43,788 nt of DNA, taken from positions 1 to 43,788 of the forward strand of contig JAIOHM010000087.1 in assembly GCA_019912965.1 (NCBI GenBank). The letters run 5' to 3'. Every line of letters starts with the position of its first letter. Positions within the stretch are counted from its first letter, which is position 1. Shown in pieces: positions 35,654 to 43,788 of this stretch. The notes beneath the pieces were generated by a model. It did not search any database. It was given only the letters and a program-made list of their open reading frames with translations, and was not told the origin of the DNA. The position numbers were made by a program, and so were the translations under genes. This stretch comes from Anaerolineae bacterium (GTDB taxonomy: Bacteria > Chloroflexota > Anaerolineae > Aggregatilineales > Phototrophicaceae).

Positions 35654-37003
35654 GCACATTTTTAAGACTCGAATCAGCGTTTCGCCCTGTCCCGGTAAAA
35701 CGGTGCGCGGATCAAAAAGCGCCCGCCCGCCTGCGATTCGCGCGATCACCGGTGAATCAGCCCGCCGTAAACGCGCCGCGAATTCATCCGCATGTTCCAC
35801 ATCCAGCGCCAGCAAAGCCGTCGGTAAAGTCTCCCCCGGCAAACTCCCACCCCCAACTGCCGACTCGCCCTCAATCACCGTACCACCCACCTGTGCCGCC
35901 CATGCTTCCGCCTCAGCCCGAATATCTGCCAGCGGACGCGAAATCATTCGCCACACCGGGATTTTGGTCAGCGCCTCGCCTTTTCGGTAATGATCCAGTG
36001 TGGCCGAAAGCGCCGCTAAACACAGCTTGTCCGCCCGCAGCGCCCGTGCTAACGGATGCCCTTTGAGCGTATCAATCAGCGCCTTTTTGCCGACAATCAA
36101 ACCCGCCTGTGGCCCGCCCAGCAGCTTATCCCCGCTGAACGCCACCAGATCAGCACCCGCCGCAATGCTCTCCTGTGCCGTCGGCTCATGCTCCAACCCA
36201 AACGGTACGGTATCCAATAATGCCCCGCTGCCTAAATCATCCACCAACAGCAGATGATGTCGATGCGCGATTTCCGCCATTTCTTCCAGCGATACCGTTT
36301 CCGTGAACCCAATCTGCTTGAAGTTGGATGCGTGCGCCCGCATCAGCATGGCCGTCTGTTCAGTGATCGCCCGTTCATAATCGGTTGGGCGGGTGCGGTT
36401 GGTCGCACCGACTTCGGCCAGTTTCGCGCCGCTTTGTTCCATCACCTCCGGCACACGGAAACCGCCCCCGATTTCCACCAACTGCCCACGTGAAATCACC
36501 ACCTCACGCCCGCGTGCCAGCGCCGTCAGCAACAGCACCAGCGCCGCCGCGTTGTTATTGACCACCAATCCGGCTTCCGCGCCCGTCACCTGCGCCAATA
36601 AATCGCTGGCATGGCGCAAACGGCTGCCCCGTTTCCCGCTTTCCAGATCGAATTCCAACGTCCCATATTGAGCCGCCGCGTCCAGAACTGCCCGCTGCGC
36701 TGCTTCAGAAAGTGGTGCACGCCCCAGATTGGTATGAACAATAACGCCTGTCGCATTGATAACCGGGCGCAAACTGGGCTGAAATAATAATCGGAGATCA
36801 TCGGCTGCCGCGTCCAACAACGCAGCCTGTTCAATAGAGGCATCCTCACCTTTACGCAGCCGTTCGCGGGTGATGGTCAGCGTCCGGCGTAGCGCATCTA
36901 CTGCCGCCTCACGTCCGTATTCTGCGGCTAGTGCTTGCCCGCCCGAACTGCTGATAAGCGCATCTACCGCTGGCAAACCCCGCAGCGCGTTCACATCCAC
37001 CAC
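35639..37003 (-). CDS. selA: L-seryl-tRNA(Sec) selenium transferase
   Basis: The protein has 454 residues, full length for SelA. It converts seryl-tRNA(Sec) to selenocysteinyl-tRNA(Sec) with selenophosphate. The N-terminal helical domain is followed by the conserved VINATGVIVHTNLGRAPLS (about 81-99), an AHASNFKQIGF segment, VDDLGSGAL and the PLP-binding Lys293 in FSGDKLLGGPQAG. The start is a GTG (GTG GTG GAT) without a clear ribosome-binding site. No selB, selD or tRNA(Sec) lies in the window, so the rest of the pathway must be elsewhere. It is followed by the fluoride antiporter and preceded by a small membrane protein gene. Confidence 0.95.
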   Translation of the reverse strand: MVDVNALRGLPAVDALISSSGGQALAAEYGREAAVDALRRTLTITRERLRKGEDASIEQAALLDAAADDLRLLFQPSLRPVINATGVIVHTNLGRAPLSEAAQRAVLDAAAQYGTLEFDLESGKRGSRLRHASDLLAQVTGAEAGLVVNNNAAALVLLLTALARGREVVISRGQLVEIGGGFRVPEVMEQSGAKLAEVGATNRTRPTDYERAITEQTAMLMRAHASNFKQIGFTETVSLEEMAEIAHRHHLLLVDDLGSGALLDTVPFGLEHEPTAQESIAAGADLVAFSGDKLLGGPQAGLIVGKKALIDTLKGHPLARALRADKLCLAALSATLDHYRKGEALTKIPVWRMISRPLADIRAEAEAWAAQVGGTVIEGESAVGGGSLPGETLPTALLALDVEHADEFAARLRRADSPVIARIAGGRALFDPRTVLPGQGETLIRVLKMCLTMP

Positions 37004-37056
37004 TTAAATCTGCATCTCCAAAATCAACCGTATTTTGCCTTTTACCTCGGTACTCA

Positions 37057-37509
37057 TCACTCTGTTCGCTCATTCCGTATTTCGCGACTTCGTAAAAAGG
37101 CTTCAATCACTACAAACACCAGACCGAGGAAGAAAGCAATCGGCAGGTTCAGGACGCGCGGAATCTGTAACCATGCACACAGCACCACAAATAACCCGAT
37201 CCAAATACTCTGCCGGACGATAACCCCGCCCGGTGGCAAATCCGAAGTCACAGGCGTAAACCGCACATTCAGGTAACGTACGAACGGCAATACTGTCCCG
37301 GTGATCGCCACTTGCAGCAGCAAAAAGAACATCCACCGCTGCCCCACAAATGGCCTTGTGACCGTAACCAAATTGTATAGCCCAGCCCAGCCCGCCAGCA
37401 TAAACACCGCCCCGGCAATCAATACACCAATATGATCAGGCGGCATCTTCTCGCTGTTGGGGTCCAGGATTTGGGATACATCATCGTCTTCAAATAATGA
37501 ATCGTCCAT
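37057..37509 (-). CDS. Small four-helix membrane protein of unknown function
   Basis: The protein has 150 residues. An acidic N-terminus (MDDSLFEDDDVSQILDPNSE) is followed by membrane segments at about 27-47, 60-78, 98-116 and 118-138, and a charged tail. No known motif is seen. TGTTATACT ends 6 nt before the ATG, suggesting leaderless transcription. The selA start is 53 nt downstream in the same direction, so the two may be co-transcribed. A short heptamer-like remnant (37036-37062: TTTTACCTCGGTACTCATCACTC) lies between them. Confidence 0.7.
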   Translation of the reverse strand: MDDSLFEDDDVSQILDPNSEKMPPDHIGVLIAGAVFMLAGWAGLYNLVTVTRPFVGQRWMFFLLLQVAITGTVLPFVRYLNVRFTPVTSDLPPGGVIVRQSIWIGLFVVLCAWLQIPRVLNLPIAFFLGLVFVVIEAFLRSREIRNERTE

Positions 37510-37515
37510 ATTGCC

Positions 37516-37521
37516 AGTATA
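37516..37521 (-). promoter_or_regulatory. Extended -10 element directly before the small membrane protein gene
   Basis: The minus strand reads TGTTATACT followed by 6 nt and the ATG. It is the same word as at 25050-25058, also placed so that the message would start at the start codon. Confidence 0.55.
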
Positions 37522-37565
37522 ACAGACCTACGGAAAAAGCGTCCAAAATTTTAAGGGTGAATTAA

Positions 37566-37641
37566 GTCAAATTAAGACTATCGAAAGACTTGGTCAAACT
37601 TTACAACAGTGTTGTTGTGTATCGTCAAAGTCCGTTAGAAT
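37566..37641 (+). promoter_or_regulatory. Promoter and GTCAAA direct repeats before the sugar ABC operon
   Basis: GTCAAA occurs at 37566, 37593 and 37624. TTGTTG (37612-37617) and TAGAAT (37636-37641) at 18-nt spacing form a plausible promoter. The -35 overlaps an imperfect inverted repeat (ACAACAGTGTTGTTGT). Direct hexamers upstream of a transporter operon suggest activator sites. Confidence 0.4.
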
Positions 37642-37678
37642 AAGTGGGCACTTATCTGGCCGCGAGGAAATTCAATTT

Positions 37679-39325
37679 ATGGCCGCGACCCGCACGATCA
37701 GCCGACGCCGACGCATTCTGATGCAAAATCTGACAGCCTATGCCTTTCTGCTCCCGGCAGGACTGTTGATTTTCACCTTCGGCCTGTTCCCCGTAACCTT
37801 TGCTTTTTTCGTCAGCCTGCATCGCTGGCGTCGCTTCCCGGATGAATACGCCGGACTGACCAATTACCATCAGGCGATGGGTGATTTCGCCTTCGTGCTG
37901 TTCTTCTGGGCTGCGGCAGCCGCGCTCATTTTGGGCGGAGTACTGCTCTGGCGTGTGCTGCGACAAACCTTGAGTACTGAACGTTCCGGCATCCTTTATC
38001 TGCTGCCCGGTGCGATCAATGCTTTAGCGGCTCTGCTGTTTGTACGCTGGTTTGCCCTGCTGCTGCCCGTTGTGCTGGATGTACCCCGCCGTTTACGCGG
38101 GCAGGCACAGACCGAAAACCTGTTTGTGCGCGAACTGTTCGCCAGTTTCCAGTTCCCGGAAGTAGCTGATGCTGCGAGCCTGATGATGCTTGGCTTGCTG
38201 GCTGCACTGGTTATCAGCTTTGGAATATCCCGTCTGCTTCGTTCACAGGACAACAGCCTGCTCTGGCGGGCAACCGGAGGCACACTGGCGCTGGGCGTGG
38301 GTGCATTGGTGATGCAGTTGACGCTGGAAACCATCAACCTTGCTGTCGAAACTGCCCGCGCCGAAGGAACCGAACTGCCCATCTGGTCACAAATCATCCT
38401 CATCAGTTTAGGGGTAGCCCTGCTGGTTGGCGCATTTATCGTTTGGAATCGGGCGGTTAATGCGCTCGGTGAACGGAATTTCCTGATTACAGGGTTAGCC
38501 GCTATTTTGCTGGCGCTCGGTGGTTATCTATTGATAGCCGAACTGCCGCGAATCCTCGTCAGCGCCGATGCCAATATGCTCAGCGGCTTCAGCGTCACCA
38601 TCATGTACGCTGCAATCGCTGTTCCGATTCAATTAGCCATCGGGTTGGGTTTGGCCTACCTGCTGTATCAGAACATTCAGGGAAAAACCCTGTTCCGCAT
38701 GATCTTTTTCCTGCCGTATATCATGCCCTTTATTGCCACCTCGATTGTTTTCACCCTGCTTTTTTCCCATCGTCAGGATTCGATCATCAATCACATCGTC
38801 GGTTTCTTCGGCGTACCGCCACAAAAATGGCTGCTCGAACCCGTCGGCGTCGGGCGGTTAATTTTCGGCCCAGAGACTCCACAAGCCCTCTCCGGCCCCA
38901 GTCTGGCACTGGTAGTGGTCATCATTTACTCCATCTGGACGTATTCCGGGTATGCCACTGTCGTCTTTCTGGCAGGCTTGGGCAACATTCCCGGCGAGCT
39001 TTACGAAGCAGCGCGCATCGACGGTGCATCCGGCTGGCAGGTATTCCGCCGCCTGACGCTCCCGCTGCTTTCACCCACCACTTTTTTCCTGTCGCTGGTC
39101 GCCATCATCGGCACGTTTCAGGCGTTCACCCAGTTGTGGATTATGCGAACACCCGCTGTTGGTCGCACGATGGATACGGTGAGCATCTATATCTTCAAAC
39201 AAATTACGGATGCCAGTCCCAATTATGGTTATGGTTCGGCATTGGCTTTTGTGCTGTTCGCGGTCATTCTGCTGCTAACGATTTTACAAAATCGCTTCGC
39301 TGGACGGAGGGTGTTCTATGGCTGA
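37679..39325 (+). CDS. Sugar ABC transporter permease, MalF-like, with extra membrane region
   Basis: The protein has 548 residues. The first membrane helix (about 17-40) and FVSLHRWRR resemble carbohydrate ABC permeases. The core (about 305-548) holds the EAA loop EAARIDGASGWQVFRRLTLPLL, which contacts the ATPase. Between them (about 70-300) lies a region of five or six extra membrane helices not found in ordinary 290-residue UgpA-type permeases. MalF also has an insertion there, but a soluble one. GAGGA lies 11 nt before the ATG. The next permease gene overlaps its end by 8 nt. No ATPase is encoded in the operon, so a shared one must serve. Confidence 0.88.
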   Translation: MAATRTISRRRRILMQNLTAYAFLLPAGLLIFTFGLFPVTFAFFVSLHRWRRFPDEYAGLTNYHQAMGDFAFVLFFWAAAAALILGGVLLWRVLRQTLSTERSGILYLLPGAINALAALLFVRWFALLLPVVLDVPRRLRGQAQTENLFVRELFASFQFPEVADAASLMMLGLLAALVISFGISRLLRSQDNSLLWRATGGTLALGVGALVMQLTLETINLAVETARAEGTELPIWSQIILISLGVALLVGAFIVWNRAVNALGERNFLITGLAAILLALGGYLLIAELPRILVSADANMLSGFSVTIMYAAIAVPIQLAIGLGLAYLLYQNIQGKTLFRMIFFLPYIMPFIATSIVFTLLFSHRQDSIINHIVGFFGVPPQKWLLEPVGVGRLIFGPETPQALSGPSLALVVVIIYSIWTYSGYATVVFLAGLGNIPGELYEAARIDGASGWQVFRRLTLPLLSPTTFFLSLVAIIGTFQAFTQLWIMRTPAVGRTMDTVSIYIFKQITDASPNYGYGSALAFVLFAVILLLTILQNRFAGRRVFYG

Positions 39326-40229
39326 TCTCGTTCGTCCGCTGGAAGGCGCAAAACCTGCCACCATCCGCGAATCCAGAACCTTTAACTGGAGCAAGTTATT
39401 CACCTACGTCACCCTGATATTTGGGGCGGTTCTGGCATTAGGGCCATTCTTCTGGATGGTGAGTTCATCGCTGATGACCAGCGGCGAAATCGCTGCCGGA
39501 CGCCTGTTCCCAGCCGTGCCTATGTTCCAGAATTATCCCTTAGCGTGGGACATGGCGAGCCTTTCAACCTTTATGTGGAACAGCGTTCGCATCACGGCTA
39601 TCACGGTCATTGGAGAATTGTTGATCTGTATCCCGGCGGCCTATGCCTTCGCCCGCATGAACTTCTACGGGCGCAATGTGCTGTTCAGCGTCATGATTGC
39701 AACCATCATGATTCCGTCCATCGCTACCCTCATCCCCAATTATCTTACCGTCGTCTGGTTCAGCCGCCTCAGCGAATCCTTGTTTGGTGAAGCGGGCAAA
39801 TGGCTGGATAGCTGGCCGTCCCTGACTATTCCGTTCATGGCTTCGGCGTTTAGCATCTTTTTGCTCCGGCAGTTTTTCCTGCAAATCCCGATTGAATTGT
39901 GGGAAGCCGCGCATATTGATGGCGCGGGGCATCTGCGGTTTTTATGGTCGGTGATGCTGCCTCTTTCCCGTGCACCCATTATGACCGTCGCCATGTTCGG
40001 CTTCATCGCCTCGTGGAATTCGCTCATGTGGCCGCTGCTGGTGGTGCAAACCGATACATGGCGACCCATCGCTTTTGGGCTGCAAAAGTTCGTCAATGCC
40101 GATTCGCCCAACGAACTCCACCTGCAAATGGCGGCTGCCGTTATCATGATTATCCCGATTTTGGCGCTCTATTTCTTCACTCAGCGCCAATTTACAGCCG
40201 GCATTTCTTCAACCGGTTTAAAAGGTTAA
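39318..40229 (+). CDS. Sugar ABC transporter permease, MalG/UgpE-like
   Basis: The protein has 303 residues and six membrane segments. The EAA loop reads WEAAHIDGAGHLRFLWSVMLPLSRAPI. The N-terminal LGPFFWMVSSSLMTSGEI and the late TAGISSTGLKG are standard for carbohydrate permeases of this group. It pairs with the preceding MalF-like protein to form the channel. CGGAGGG lies 6 nt before the ATG, inside the 3' end of the upstream gene, so expression is coupled. About 160 nt separate it from the binding-protein gene. Confidence 0.93.
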   Translation: MADLVRPLEGAKPATIRESRTFNWSKLFTYVTLIFGAVLALGPFFWMVSSSLMTSGEIAAGRLFPAVPMFQNYPLAWDMASLSTFMWNSVRITAITVIGELLICIPAAYAFARMNFYGRNVLFSVMIATIMIPSIATLIPNYLTVVWFSRLSESLFGEAGKWLDSWPSLTIPFMASAFSIFLLRQFFLQIPIELWEAAHIDGAGHLRFLWSVMLPLSRAPIMTVAMFGFIASWNSLMWPLLVVQTDTWRPIAFGLQKFVNADSPNELHLQMAAAVIMIIPILALYFFTQRQFTAGISSTGLKG

Positions 40230-40390
40230 AGCAGATTTCGTCTCTGGATAACCTTATGCTAACAACCAACTGCTAACCTCCGACCCCTCCACTGCGTTTA
40301 TCTGCGCGGTGTTTGTTAGATTGATCTGGCCTGCGGCGGGAGGGACTACACGCCGGGGCACTGCATAAAATGACAGGAGAGAAAAATCGT

Positions 40391-41812
40391 ATGCGTAAAC
40401 TTATGTTACTGGTTATGATGATGTTGGTGCTGGTTGGTGGCGTACTCAACGTCGCCGCGCAGGAAGCAACCGCTACTGCTGCCGAACCGACACTCACACC
40501 CACACCGCTGCCTCCGGTTGAATTTGGTGCCCAGGCAGGCACATATGAAGGTGAATCGGATAACCTCGCGGGGGTTGATCCCACCGGCGTCACCATTGAC
40601 TACTGGCACCAGTACAACAATCCGTTCCAGTTGTCGATCATCACAGGTATTGTGAATGCCTTCAATGCCACTAATCCTTATGGCATCACCGTGAACCCGA
40701 TTGCACAGGGCAACTACGGCGACATTCGCACACTGGTGAACAACGCCATCGTCTCTGGTGATCTGCCAGACATCGCCGCTGGCTATCCCAACGATGCCCT
40801 CAGCTATGCGTTGGATGATGTCGTGGTTGACCTGACGCCATACCTCAGCGACGCAAAATGGGGTTACAGCGAAGAAGGTCTGGCTGATCTGACACAGGTT
40901 GCACTGGATGCCTGGGTCTTTGAGGAAGGCCGTCTCGGTTGGCCAAATCAACTTTCCGGTCTGGTGATGTTTAGCAACGCAGCTATGATGCAGGAACTAG
41001 GCTTCTCAGCGGATTCACCCATTACACTGGATGAATTCGCCGCTGCCGCCTGCGCCGCTTCCCAAAGTGGCATGACAGGTGCGGATGGTGCAGCAGTTCA
41101 GGGCTTCCCGATTGTTGCCGACGCTTCACAGTTTGAATCGCTGGTCGCAGGTAGCGGTGGCAGCATCTGGATTGATGGTCAATGGAACTTCACCAGTGAA
41201 CAATCCATTCGCGTGCTGACCATGCTCAAAGACCTGTATTCACAGGGCTGCGCCTACATCCCGGCGGAACGCTTCGGCAATACGGCTGACTGGGCACGCG
41301 CCATCAATCCGTTTGCCTTCAGCAGCAGCGCTGGCATCGGCCCAACGCTGAACACCGTCCGCGATGCAGGCAACCTCGTCACTGACTGGAAGGTATTGGC
41401 CGCACCCTCAAATGCCGCTGGCGAAAAACCCATTCTCCAACTGTTCACCCCCGGAATCATCTCCTTCGTAGGCACACCGGAAGAACAACTGGCTTCGTGG
41501 CTGTTCATCCGTTACTTCTCTACACCAGAAGTTCAGGCACAGTGGTCGCAACTGCTGTCGCTGTTCCCATTGAGCAAATCCGCTGCCACCCTGATGGATA
41601 CCAGCAGCATGGTACCGGAGTTTGTTGAGATGATAAATAAGCTGGCGAATGATGAAGTCAGCGTGTATGTCTCGCCGCAAAATCTATCCTACAGCGCCGT
41701 GCGTGACATTCTGTCAACCGGCATCGCAGATGTGACTTCCAGTGGGCTGGATGTAGCTGAAGTCGCTCAACGGATGACCGACGAAGCCAACGCCATACTC
41801 GCGGGTGGCTAA
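40391..41812 (+). CDS. Extracellular solute-binding protein, sugar family 1
   Basis: The protein has 473 residues. The signal peptide (MRKLMLLVMMMLVLVGGVLN, cleavage near VAAQE) has no lipobox Cys, unusual for a binding protein of a Gram-positive-like envelope. A Thr/Pro linker follows, then the type I binding-protein fold with VTIDYWHQYNNPF, DIAAGYP, and a central QFESLVAGSGGSIWIDG. It should capture a sugar or oligosaccharide and deliver it to the two upstream permeases. ATG 40391 is chosen because AGGAGAG lies about 9 nt upstream; an earlier ATG (40370) overlaps no such site. It ends before two hairpins. Confidence 0.92.
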   Translation: MRKLMLLVMMMLVLVGGVLNVAAQEATATAAEPTLTPTPLPPVEFGAQAGTYEGESDNLAGVDPTGVTIDYWHQYNNPFQLSIITGIVNAFNATNPYGITVNPIAQGNYGDIRTLVNNAIVSGDLPDIAAGYPNDALSYALDDVVVDLTPYLSDAKWGYSEEGLADLTQVALDAWVFEEGRLGWPNQLSGLVMFSNAAMMQELGFSADSPITLDEFAAAACAASQSGMTGADGAAVQGFPIVADASQFESLVAGSGGSIWIDGQWNFTSEQSIRVLTMLKDLYSQGCAYIPAERFGNTADWARAINPFAFSSSAGIGPTLNTVRDAGNLVTDWKVLAAPSNAAGEKPILQLFTPGIISFVGTPEEQLASWLFIRYFSTPEVQAQWSQLLSLFPLSKSAATLMDTSSMVPEFVEMINKLANDEVSVYVSPQNLSYSAVRDILSTGIADVTSSGLDVAEVAQRMTDEANAILAGG

Positions 41813-41861
41813 ATAGTGAATAAAGGATGTAAATCCTTTACTCAACAGGTTTGAATCAAAA

Positions 41862-41885
41862 GGGCGAGGGTTTAACACCTCGCCC
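41862..41885. terminator. Hairpin between convergent binding-protein and BTAD genes
   Basis: GGGCGAGG and CCTCGCCC form a perfect 8-bp stem with an 8-nt loop. A second foldback (TAAAGGAT-GTAA-ATCCTTTA, 41821-41840) precedes it. ACATTTTT follows 8 nt later on the plus strand. It can serve both converging transcripts. Confidence 0.6.
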
Positions 41886-41920
41886 CTACCACATTTTTGC
41901 TGATTTGACAAGTTTTTCTG

Positions 41921-43228
41921 CTAAATCGCCGCTTCAATCAGCTTGAGCAGTTCGCGGCTCTCGCGGGATGGCCCAATGTTCAACTGCTTCTTGAGCATCT
42001 GAGTCAGGTGTTCATATTGTGCACGGGCGTCCAACGCACGACCTTGCCGCAAATAGATGCTCATAACCTCGCGGTGTATGTCCTCACGTTCCGGCGTTTC
42101 TTTAATCGCCCGCAGGAAAAAGCCCAACGCGCGCTCATCATCACCACGCCGCTTATTCAACCGTCCCAAGCCAATTAACGCTTGAGCATGCATCTGACGC
42201 AAGGCTTCACGGCGTTCCCGCATCCAGGGCATTTCGCTGTCCTGTAAAAACGGCGCTTTATACAGTTCTACCGCGCTTGTCAATAGCCGTTCTTCCTCGC
42301 GCTCATCGTTGACCACAATCGAGCGTTCCACGGCTGCCTGAAAATCGCCAACATCATAATGCCGCACAACCTTGTCGCTTGGCATATAAAAACCGCCGCT
42401 GTACTGCGTCAGTTCGTAGCTGTTTTCCAGATCAACTTTCATGCTGATGCGTTCGGTGATTTTCCGCTTGGTGACATGATAAACATTCGTGGCTTCTTTT
42501 ACGGGCAAATCCGGCCAGAAAGTTTTGAAAATCTCTTTACGGGTAACTAGATTGCGATCCATAAAGTAGAAGAACAAATTGCGGGGAAGGGCACCATCCC
42601 AGTTGGTGATATGCTGCCCATTTACAATCGCGTAGCCCCTGCCGAAGGCATATACCTCTAGCTGAGGACGCGGATTCTCCTGCACGGTGAACATCACATC
42701 ATCTTTGCGATACTCCGTGCCCAATACCAGCGCTTCGCCCCGTGCCACCATATCGTACCAGGGTTGGTAAGTCAACAGGCGGGAATTGAAAGCGACCTGA
42801 GCATGATCCGGCAGTGACCCCACCAGCGCCCGCGCAAACCGCTGAAAATCCGCATCAAACGGAACGCGGTCGAGTTCGTCTACATAAAGGATGACACCTT
42901 CGCGGCGGTGTGCTCCAAGATCAGCGGCCAGCGCCTCGCCCAGTTTTTCCGCATCGCCACCTTTTTTCAAGGCGCTACGAATGTTCTTTCCAAATTTTCC
43001 CAGCACCTGTTCAAATTCTTCAGCCATTGCTGTTAACCATGTTGACAGGGTGGATTGACCATCCGAAATACGGTAGTATAAAAGACCTGGAGAATCGCCA
43101 GCCATGAAATGGGCTAGAAAAAGCGTTCTGTAGTTCGTCCAGGGGTAAAGCAAAATTACTTTTTTACCCGCTGAACGTTCCCGGAACATTTCCAGCGTGA
43201 CCCTTGTTACGGTTTCATAAATCTTCAT
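41921..43228 (-). CDS. BTAD-domain transcription regulator with degenerate ATPase-like domain
   Basis: The protein has 435 residues. Residues 1-180 look like a STAND/AAA-type domain: a Walker B is kept (VILYVDELDRV, Asp117-Glu118), but the Walker A loop is replaced by LLYPWTNYRTLFL without GxxxxGK. Residues about 185-265 form an OmpR-like winged helix (ALPRNLFFYFMDRNLVTRKEIFKTFWP, NVYHVTKRKITERI). Residues about 290-430 are the bacterial transcriptional activator domain with TPR-like helices. It probably activates genes by binding direct repeats. It converges on the sugar transporter operon, a candidate target. No clear ribosome-binding site is seen. Confidence 0.88.
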   Translation of the reverse strand: MKIYETVTRVTLEMFRERSAGKKVILLYPWTNYRTLFLAHFMAGDSPGLLYYRISDGQSTLSTWLTAMAEEFEQVLGKFGKNIRSALKKGGDAEKLGEALAADLGAHRREGVILYVDELDRVPFDADFQRFARALVGSLPDHAQVAFNSRLLTYQPWYDMVARGEALVLGTEYRKDDVMFTVQENPRPQLEVYAFGRGYAIVNGQHITNWDGALPRNLFFYFMDRNLVTRKEIFKTFWPDLPVKEATNVYHVTKRKITERISMKVDLENSYELTQYSGGFYMPSDKVVRHYDVGDFQAAVERSIVVNDEREEERLLTSAVELYKAPFLQDSEMPWMRERREALRQMHAQALIGLGRLNKRRGDDERALGFFLRAIKETPEREDIHREVMSIYLRQGRALDARAQYEHLTQMLKKQLNIGPSRESRELLKLIEAAI

Positions 43229-43360
43229 GGATAACCTTGCCGATTCGTAACGGCCATACTAAGACTGTTTTTTCGCTTAACGCGTCTGATTATAAACAAT
43301 CATTACAATTCTGACAAGATTATATCACCTTATTGTTGGTCTGGCAAATGACATTAATAA

Positions 43361-43366
43361 TATAGT
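43361..43366 (+). promoter_or_regulatory. Possible -10 element of the last membrane protein gene
   Basis: TATAGT lies 17 nt before the ATG at 43384, in the 155-bp A/T-rich gap divergent from the BTAD gene. The -35 region is not clear. Confidence 0.35.
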
Positions 43367-43383
43367 GAGTGGATTCAATCCGC

Positions 43384-43788
43384 ATGACACAAACCCAACA
43401 GCCCTCCGTTCTCACCGCAGTTGCCCGCGCTGTTCTCTGGCTCGAACCCATTTTGCTATTTATCATGCTGGTGGCATTCTGGCAGCCTTCGCCCGGCAGA
43501 GATAATTGGCTATTTCTGCTTCTGGGTCTGCCAATTGTCTTTGGGGCCAGAATAATCGTCTACAAAAGATTGTGGAGTCATTTTGCACTGGACTGGCTGC
43601 TGCTTCTGTTCATTATTGTGTCGATACTGAATATCCTCGCCTCTGGTATGACCGTTCCACCGTTCCGCCGGATGCTGAATATGCAGCTCTCATGGTCAGT
43701 GCTGATGGGGCGGGTTCTTCTTGGGATGGCAATGTGTGTTTATGCAGTCGAATATGTGCGCGTCAACCGTCGTCTCAATGGCTTGCTG
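43384..43788 (+). CDS. Multi-pass membrane protein, 3' end beyond window
   Basis: 135 codons are visible without a stop to the window edge. The chain has membrane segments at about 19-32, 42-58, 69-88 and 107-124, joined by short charged loops (SPGRDNW, YKRLWSH). The spacing of helices resembles the N-terminus of O-antigen ligase / polymerase-like proteins, but too little is visible for an assignment. It is divergent from the BTAD regulator. Confidence 0.6.
   Translation, partial: MTQTQQPSVLTAVARAVLWLEPILLFIMLVAFWQPSPGRDNWLFLLLGLPIVFGARIIVYKRLWSHFALDWLLLLFIIVSILNILASGMTVPPFRRMLNMQLSWSVLMGRVLLGMAMCVYAVEYVRVNRRLNGLL

Overview
The window looks like a chromosomal segment of a Chloroflexota bacterium, most probably of the Anaerolineae type. 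This rests on the gene families and their style: a BTAD-domain regulator beside a MalFG-like sugar transporter, an FHA-receiver-FHA protein, secreted SH3/LysM proteins with Thr/Pro-rich linkers, DUF2723-type GT-C membrane proteins, and runs of degenerate heptanucleotide repeats. No rRNA, tRNA, CRISPR array, transposase or phage gene is visible. Genes lie on both strands in short operons.

Layout. 1-1000: GT-C-like membrane protein (minus strand, C-terminus outside the window). 1.1-3.9 kb: acetyltransferase, three tandem paralogous peroxiredoxins and a small unknown protein. 3.9-8.0 kb (minus): probable operon FHA-receiver-FHA, B3/B4-domain protein, short-chain dehydrogenase, M20 peptidase. 8.0-13 kb: envelope and signalling group (secreted SH3-LysM protein, SH3-like lipoprotein, isoprenylcysteine-methyltransferase-like membrane protein, PAS histidine kinase). 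13-15.7 kb: ClpB. 15.7-19.3 kb: a repeat-rich zone with a DUF2723 membrane protein and a lipoprotein, both carrying heptamer repeats inside the coding sequence. 19.3-26.5 kb: AlkA-like glycosylase, YjbR-like protein, Nudix hydrolase, VapBC-like module, phosphoesterase, M24 peptidase with FkbM methyltransferase, ferredoxin-NADP reductase. 26.7-32.5 kb: PAS sensor without a transmitter, double-MerR regulator, VOC protein, DrrAB-like ABC exporter, YwbE, HEAT protein. 32.6-34.2 kb: methyltransferase, a broken gene, a possible small RNA and the second copy of a ~300-bp repeat. 34.2-37.5 kb (minus): membrane protein, SelA, and a fluoride-riboswitch-controlled CLC-F antiporter. 37.7-41.8 kb: sugar ABC transporter (two permeases and a binding protein, no ATPase). 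41.9-43.8 kb: convergent BTAD regulator and the start of a membrane protein.

The best-supported regulatory unit is the fluoride system at 34.2-35.7 kb. A promoter inside the 3' end of selA is followed by an aptamer matching the known fluoride riboswitch, a terminator that shares the aptamer's 3' strand, and a CLC gene with the GNN and GREGT signatures of fluoride/proton antiporters. This is a known type of system. The least explained signal is the repeat biology. Heptamer tracts are read through in frame in three genes, one tract supplies the N-terminus of a lipoprotein, and a compound ~300-bp repeat occurs as an inverted pair 18 kb apart. A third theme is -10 elements 6-8 nt from start codons, which suggests leaderless transcripts.
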